From positions 1 to 8,919 of the forward strand of contig JAKAAL010000128.1 in the NCBI GenBank assembly GCA_021802375.1: a stretch of 8,919 bases of DNA, written 5' to 3'. Below, one piece after another: positions 6,768-8,919 of the stretch. A program made the translations under genes and the position numbers. The first letter of the stretch is position 1; each line of letters begins with the position of its first letter. The stretch is from Bacillota bacterium. Lineage in GTDB: Bacteria; Bacillota_E; Sulfobacillia; Sulfobacillales; Sulfobacillaceae. The notes under the pieces were generated by a model. It saw only the letters and a list, made by a program, of their open reading frames with translations, was not told the origin of the DNA and did no database searches.

Positions 6768-6800
6768 GAACCCCAACTGGATTGTGAAATCTGTCTTCGC

Positions 6801-6805
6801 AGGAG
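6801..6805 (+). promoter_or_regulatory. Ribosome binding site of the Rsm22-type gene
   Basis: AGGAG lies 6 bases before the ATG at 6812 and fixes that start. Confidence 0.65.
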
Positions 6806-6811
6806 CATCGG

Positions 6812-7795
6812 ATGGAACTGTCACCACAATTACTGCGCGCGCTTGATAGGTCATTGACCGCCTGGCCCACTAAGTCGCTGACCAGAGCTGTATCCACACT
6901 CTCTACGCGATATCGTACCGGAGAGGCTCCTCGCACTGGCGGATTTACGGAGTCGACTCTCGATGTTGCAGCGTATGCGGCATATCGCCTCCCCGCGACC
7001 TATGCGGCCATCGCGGCAGTCTTCGAAGAAGTTTCCACACGACTTACCGGTTTTGTACCACGAAGTCTCTTAGATGTAGGAGCTGGTCCGGGCACCACAA
7101 TGTGGGCAGCCATCCAGACGTGGCCACAAATCGAGGAAATCACGCTGTTAGAACGCGATCCCCATATGGCGTCATGGGGGCAGCTACTCACCTCGTACTA
7201 TCCTGAGTCCGTACTGTCTAAGGCGCGCTGGCGCCCCATCGACATTGCAACTCCCTGGCAAGAAAGTCCTCGGGATCTCGTGGTGGCGAGTTATGTATTA
7301 GGAGAACTCCCGGAATCTCGCCGGGCCCCACTAGTTAGCACTCTTTGGAACCACACGGTAGGTTCTTTAATCGTGGTGGAGCCGGGCACGCCAGAAGGTT
7401 TTAGGCGCATTGTGATGGCGCGCCAAGTCTTGATCGAACTCGGCGCACTTCTGGTGGCGCCGTGCCCGCATCAGGCCAAGTGCCCCAGTGATTGGTGCCA
7501 TTTTTCGGAGCGGGTGGCCCGCTCCCGTGTTCATCGCCAAGCCAAGGGTGCCACACTGCCGTATGAAGACGAGAAATTTTCTTATCTGGCGGTATCCCGC
7601 ACTCCGGGACACCCCATTACAGGACGGGTTATACGACATCCTGAGATTGGTAAGGGCCACGTCAACCTTTCGCTCTGTACCCCGACTGGTCTCATCCAGG
7701 AGACGGTCACCCGCAAGGAGGGAGAACGCTTTCGTGCTGCGCGCCATGTTGCCTGGGGCGGTGAATTCTCCCCGACACCAACGCCCCCGGCTTAA
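6812..7795 (+). CDS. Rsm22/METTL17-family small-subunit rRNA methyltransferase-like protein
   Basis: The 327-residue protein has a Rossmann SAM-binding fold: motif I LLDVGAGPGTTMWA (86-99), an acidic strand end LLERDPHM (112-119), DLVVASYVLGELPESRR (155-171), and LIVVEPGTPEGFRRI (186-200). The C-terminal half carries the family hallmark CPHQAKCPSDWCHF (218-231), followed by RSRVHRQAKGATLPYEDEKF (238-255... region) and a further Cys at 289 in NLSLCTPTG. In the mitochondrial relatives such cysteines hold a 4Fe-4S cluster and the protein helps small ribosomal subunit assembly; whether bacterial members methylate rRNA is not settled. C218, C224, C229 and C289 are the likely ligands here. The gap between the second and third Cys is short (see findings). 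The gene stands alone, 139 bases before the decarboxylase on the same strand, with no clear terminator between, so read-through is possible. Confidence 0.85.
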   Translation: MELSPQLLRALDRSLTAWPTKSLTRAVSTLSTRYRTGEAPRTGGFTESTLDVAAYAAYRLPATYAAIAAVFEEVSTRLTGFVPRSLLDVGAGPGTTMWAAIQTWPQIEEITLLERDPHMASWGQLLTSYYPESVLSKARWRPIDIATPWQESPRDLVVASYVLGELPESRRAPLVSTLWNHTVGSLIVVEPGTPEGFRRIVMARQVLIELGALLVAPCPHQAKCPSDWCHFSERVARSRVHRQAKGATLPYEDEKFSYLAVSRTPGHPITGRVIRHPEIGKGHVNLSLCTPTGLIQETVTRKEGERFRAARHVAWGGEFSPTPTPPA

Positions 7796-7934
7796 CTCGG
7801 TCGGAGATCCAATTCTGGAGATGTCTAACATCCTGTCTAAAATCTTTCAATGTGTTACCCTTAGGATAGGTACAAAATACCAAAGGAGGGTTACCGCACC
7901 GGAAAAATAACCCAAACCAAAAGGAGTTGACTCA
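7796..7934 (+). promoter_or_regulatory. Leader region before the glutamate decarboxylase gene
   Basis: This 139-base gap has no convincing promoter hexamers. It contains two Shine-Dalgarno-like sites. AAGGAG at 7921-7926 is 8 bases before the ATG at 7935 and is the working one. A stronger AAAGGAGGG at 7882-7890 has no ATG, GTG or TTG at a usable distance. The end of the second-listed site overlaps one arm of a perfect six-base inverted repeat, GGGTTA (7888-7893) and TAACCC (7908-7913). Pairing of these arms would place a small hairpin just upstream of the true ribosome site. Any regulatory role is inference. Confidence 0.35.
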
Positions 7935-8919
7935 ATGGCCAAGTGGCGTAAGCATCCCCAAAAAGCCATTATGCGTGACGAAATCACCATCAATCCGCTC
8001 TTTTCACGACACGGCGAAGACACCGTTCCCCGCTTTAAACTGTCAAAAAGGGGGCTCCTCCCGGAAACGGCGTATCAAATCGTCCACGATGAACTCTCCC
8101 TCGACGGCAATGCCCGACTTAACTTAGCGACCTTTGTGGGCACCTGGATGGAACCTCAAGCCCGTACCTTATATGCCGAAGCGGCGGATAAGAACATGAT
8201 TGACAAAGATGAATACCCCCAAACAGCCGCGATTGAAGACCGTTGTATCCACATCATTGCCGATCTCTGGAATGCCCCAGATAACCACGAGAGCATCGGT
8301 GTCTCTACCACTGGATCATCCGAAGCCTGTATGCTCGGCGGGCTGGTCATGAAACGGCGCTGGCAACAGGCGCGAAGGAAACAAGGCCTCAACACGGATC
8401 GCCCCAATATCGTGTTTAGTTCGGCAGTGCAAGTGGTCTGGGAAAAGTTCGCTAACTACTTCGAGGTGGAACCCCGCTATGTTAACGTGACTCCAGATCG
8501 TCCATTTTTGACCGCCGAGGGCGTTCTGGACGCCGTGGACGAGAACACCATCGGTGTGGTGGCGGTACTCGGAGTAACCTACACCGGTGTCTACGAGCCT
8601 GTTGCAGAAATCGCAGCGGCTCTGGACGATCTGCAAGCGCGCTCGGGATTGGACATCCCAATTCATGTCGACGGGGCCTCCGGAGCTTTTGTGGCACCAT
8701 TTTTGCAGCCCGATTTAGTCTGGGATTTCCGACTCCCCCGTGTCCAGTCAATCAACACCTCCGGGCACAAATATGGCCTCGTCTATCCGGGTCTCGGGTG
8801 GGTTATTTGGCGCGATAAAGCGGCTGTGCCCGAAGAATTAGTGTTCGACGTATCGTATTTAGGCGGGCATATGCCAACCTTTGGTCTCAATTTTTCGCGG
8901 CCGGGTGCGCAAGTCCTCC
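7935..8919 (+). CDS. gadB: Glutamate decarboxylase, PLP-dependent (3' partial)
   Basis: The enzyme turns glutamate into GABA and CO2 and uses up a cytoplasmic proton, the core of glutamate-dependent acid resistance. The 328 codons in the window align along their length with the E. coli GadA/GadB type. Matching patches are LDGNARLNLATFVGTWMEP, the DKNMIDKDEYPQTAAIEDRC region, TTGSSEACMLGG (125-136, phosphate-binding area), GVTYTGVYEP, HVDGASGAF with D246 facing the pyridine nitrogen, RLPRVQSINTSGHKYG with the Schiff-base lysine K279, and DVSYLGGHMPTFGLNFSRPG. Positions run about 3 ahead of E. coli GadB (K276, D243). Family members are about 460 residues, so roughly the last 130, including the C-terminal autoinhibitory tail, lie beyond the window. 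The ATG at 7935 has AAGGAG 8 bases upstream. The N terminus is basic and differs from that of E. coli. A GABA/glutamate antiporter might lie downstream; it is not visible. Confidence 0.93.
   Translation, partial: MAKWRKHPQKAIMRDEITINPLFSRHGEDTVPRFKLSKRGLLPETAYQIVHDELSLDGNARLNLATFVGTWMEPQARTLYAEAADKNMIDKDEYPQTAAIEDRCIHIIADLWNAPDNHESIGVSTTGSSEACMLGGLVMKRRWQQARRKQGLNTDRPNIVFSSAVQVVWEKFANYFEVEPRYVNVTPDRPFLTAEGVLDAVDENTIGVVAVLGVTYTGVYEPVAEIAAALDDLQARSGLDIPIHVDGASGAFVAPFLQPDLVWDFRLPRVQSINTSGHKYGLVYPGLGWVIWRDKAAVPEELVFDVSYLGGHMPTFGLNFSRPGAQVL

Noticed and set aside
6643..6936. Minus-strand frame of 97 codons crossing the start of the Rsm22 gene
   Set aside because: Overlaps the start and ribosome site of a clear gene and has no ribosome site of its own; kept only as part of the possible decayed-gene finding.
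7367..7831. Minus-strand frame of 154 codons
   Set aside because: Antisense to the Rsm22-type gene, which has strong SAM and cysteine motifs on the plus strand.
7860..7870. CTTAGGATAGG found here and, on the minus strand, at 1750-1760, each before a gene
   Set aside because: An 11-base match in a window of this size, both strands counted, is expected many times by chance, and the positions relative to the starts differ.

Overview
The window looks like a chromosomal segment of a moderate-GC Gram-positive bacterium. Ribosome binding sites are strong and purine-rich (AAGAGGGGG, AGGAG, AAGGAG), GTG starts are used, the intrinsic terminator is of Firmicutes type, and the membrane proteins fit a monoderm. 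Together with a glutamate decarboxylase (acid resistance) and an Rsm22-family methyltransferase, this would suit an acidophilic Firmicute such as Sulfobacillus. That name is an inference from style, not a match I could test. I see no rRNA, tRNA, CRISPR array, intact insertion sequence or phage gene.

Layout. The left edge (1-119, +) holds the last 38 codons of an unrecognised gene. A 112-residue single-span membrane protein with a heptad leucine pattern follows (190-528, +). It converges on, and overlaps by 29 bases, a pair of MFS transporter genes on the minus strand (3024->1810 and 1738->500), probably one transcription unit. A divergent intergenic region of about 105 bases separates these from a single-gene nucleotidyltransferase (3130-3825, +). 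The 3' end of that gene runs into a 5'-truncated family-5 solute-binding protein gene (about 3792-4850, +) in another frame. This is a clear recombination or deletion scar. The fragment still has a good intrinsic terminator (4864-4904).

An M20-family amidohydrolase/dipeptidase lies on the minus strand (6113->4920). The next 700 bases (6114-6811) are the least explained part. They contain a 120-codon minus-strand open frame with protein-like composition but no good start, and otherwise no convincing gene. The right third carries an Rsm22/METTL17-type methyltransferase with Fe-S-type cysteines (6812-7795, +), a 139-base leader, and a PLP-dependent glutamate decarboxylase cut by the window end (7935->8919, +).

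Functionally the genes are a loose set: export (two MFS pumps), peptide uptake and breakdown (dead binding-protein fragment, live M20 hydrolase), translation (Rsm22) and acid stress (GAD). I found no convincing new multi-gene system. The points most worth following are the chimeric junction near 3792, the start-less frame at 6152-6514, the leucine-zipper membrane protein, and the short cysteine spacing in Rsm22.
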